A stretch of 7,041 bases of DNA from the NCBI GenBank assembly GCA_030668505.1, contig DAOUTV010000083.1:1-7041 (forward strand), written 5' to 3'. Position 1 is the stretch's first letter. The number at the start of each line of letters is the position of its first letter. The stretch is from Desulfobacterales bacterium. Its GTDB lineage: Bacteria > Desulfobacterota > Desulfobacteria > Desulfobacterales > C00003060. Shown piece by piece: positions 6,463 through 7,041 of the stretch. The position numbers were made by a program, and so were the translations under genes. Under the pieces are notes generated by a model. It did no database searches and was not told the origin of the DNA. It worked only from the letters and a program-made list of their open reading frames with translations.

Positions 6463-6540
6463 GATGCTGGATGCTTGATACTGGATACTGGATGTATCAA
6501 TCCAGTTTCTATCTTTATCCAGCATCAAGTATCCAGTATC
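6463..6540. repeat. Long palindrome built from degenerate heptamers (CTGGATA type)
   Basis: The left arm (6463-6487) and right arm (6516-6540) are 25 nt each and complementary at 22 positions; as RNA two of the three mismatches become G-U pairs. The left arm is made of 7-mers: CTGGATG (6467), CTTGATA (6474), CTGGATA (6481) and CTGGATG (6488). The right arm repeats their complements: TATCCAG (6516), CATCAAG (6523) and TATCCAG (6530). The loop holds its own perfect hairpin, CTGGAT (6488-6493) with ATCCAG (6500-6505). This looks like a mobile or amplified intergenic palindrome. It codes for nothing. Confidence 0.75.
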
Positions 6541-6614
6541 GTTTTGCTATACATAGCCCGTCCTATGCCCATAAAATCCTTAGGTAAAAAAGGAAATTCC
6601 TATATTATCAAGTT

Positions 6615-6622
6615 AAGGAGGG
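6615..6622 (+). promoter_or_regulatory. Ribosome binding site of the small lipoprotein gene
   Basis: AAGGAGGG ends 3 nt before the ATG at 6626. A strong site in front of a short frame supports the frame as a real gene. Confidence 0.7.
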
Positions 6623-6625
6623 ATC

Positions 6626-6847
6626 ATGAAAAGGATAATTCTGATTCTAATGATTATTATTGGTTTAGCCGTTTCAGGATGTTCGGACAATAAGGCTCAA
6701 GAGCTATTTGAAACCGCAAAATTGGAAGAGTTGCAGAATAATCAGGATCATGCCAGGCAATTGTACCAGGAGATTATTAAGAATTACCCTAACAGCGAAT
6801 GTGCCAAAAACGCCAAGGAAAGGCTTTCCGCACTACAGAAGAAATGA
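6626..6847 (+). CDS. Small lipoprotein with one TPR-like repeat
   Basis: A 73-residue protein. Residues 1-18 are a lipoprotein signal (MKR, a run of Ile and Leu, then VSGC) with Cys19 as the lipidated residue. Ser at the next position points to the outer membrane under the usual +2 rule. The rest is helical and matches one tetratricopeptide-like unit: AQELFETAKLEELQNNQDHA, then a second helix with YQEIIKNYPNSECAKNAKERL. The phrase ending YPNS and followed by A--A resembles repeats of YbgF and BamD-type envelope proteins. One unit is too short for a full TPR fold, so it may pair with itself or a partner. It appears to be transcribed alone, since palindromic repeats lie on both sides. The precise role is unknown. 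Confidence 0.82.
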   Translation: MKRIILILMIIIGLAVSGCSDNKAQELFETAKLEELQNNQDHARQLYQEIIKNYPNSECAKNAKERLSALQKK

Positions 6848-6864
6848 GGTTGGAAATAGTACCT

Positions 6865-7007
6865 AGTTTCCATCCATAAATGGCCCTTTTCCGCAATCTT
6901 GGCGTCAAACTGCGGGGTTGCTTGTGCGACGTACCTCGGTACGCCTCCGCGCAACCCCTTGTTTTCCTTGACCTTGCGGAAAATTGCTCATTTCTGAATT
7001 GGAAACT
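6865..7007. repeat. 143-bp nested palindromic element (MITE- or REP-like)
   Basis: The outer ends AGTTTCC (6865-6871) and GGAAACT (7001-7007) are inverted. Further in, TTTTCCGCAA (6887-6896) matches TTGCGGAAAA (6974-6983) perfectly, then GGGGTTGC (6914-6921) matches GCAACCCC (6951-6958), and at the centre GTACC (6931-6935) matches GGTAC (6938-6942). The segment therefore folds end to end into one long imperfect hairpin. It begins 17 bp after the lipoprotein stop. It has no credible gene. The design fits a non-autonomous mobile repeat or a structured intergenic repeat, and may also end the lipoprotein transcript. Confidence 0.7.
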
Positions 7008-7041
7008 TACGCTTGTGCCCATTGAGTTTTTACGATTCGTG

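Larger units (their letters stand above)
6301..6625. other. Intergenic region with two hairpin structures
   Basis: These 325 bp have no gene I can support. From left to right they contain an exact TATAAT (6368-6373) without a matching -35, a GC-rich hairpin (6446-6458), a long heptad-built hairpin (6463-6540), and the ribosome binding site of the next gene. Confidence 0.6.

Noticed and set aside
6463..6540. CRISPR array
   Set aside because: The units are 7 bp, contiguous and inverted, with no unique spacers of uniform length.
6865..7007. Integron attC site
   Set aside because: The ends AGTTTCC and GGAAACT do not match the RYYYAAC/GTTRRRY core sites, and no integrase or cassette array is nearby.
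6789..7022. Minus-strand frame of 77 codons
   Set aside because: It overlaps the lipoprotein gene and consists mainly of the palindromic element, with a basic, low-plausibility protein.

Overview
The window looks like chromosomal DNA from an anaerobic, metal- or extracellular-electron-transferring bacterium of the Desulfobacterota (former Deltaproteobacteria). The evidence is a decaheme c-type cytochrome paired with an outer-membrane beta-barrel of the MtrB/PioB type, an NhaR-type LysR regulator, strong AGGAGG ribosome binding sites and palindromic intergenic repeats. The species cannot be fixed from the sequence.

Layout, left to right. Positions 1-56 (minus) hold the first 18 codons of a gene that runs off the left edge. 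It is divergent from an NhaR-like LysR regulator (297-1214, plus) across a 240-bp gap with an 11-bp direct repeat that could be the regulator's binding sites. Convergent with the regulator is a minus-strand two-gene unit, read right to left: a decaheme lipoprotein cytochrome (4473-3508) and, 48 bp downstream, a large outer-membrane barrel (3459-1249). Next comes a gene-poor stretch of about 760 bp (4474-5235) with a perfect 13-bp palindrome, a 19-bp tandem duplication and other short repeats. Then follow a plus-strand CNNM/CBS membrane protein (5236-6300), a 325-bp gap with a long heptad-built hairpin, a 73-residue lipoprotein with one TPR-like unit (6626-6847), and a 143-bp palindromic repeat element at the right end.

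The most interesting point is in the barrel gene. The reading frame is continuous from 3459 to 1249 except for one in-frame TGA at 1659-1657 (codon 601 of 736). The 135 codons after it are in the same frame, have no other stop, read as further beta-strands and end in the terminal Phe expected of an outer-membrane barrel. A hairpin with a GUC loop lies 17 nt after the TGA, within the usual limits for a bacterial SECIS. The barrel also carries its own CXXCH haem motif. I recall an annotated family of this type, named after Geobacter GSU2204 and described as a CXXCH-containing (seleno)protein, next to a GSU2203-type decaheme cytochrome. Selenocysteine is therefore the reading I favour; a nonsense mutation is the main alternative.

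Functionally, the cytochrome and barrel would form a porin-cytochrome conduit moving electrons across the outer membrane. The regulator probably controls the divergent gene at the left edge rather than the conduit. The CNNM protein is probably a divalent-cation (Mg2+) transport or sensing protein. Nothing in the window links it to the electron conduit.
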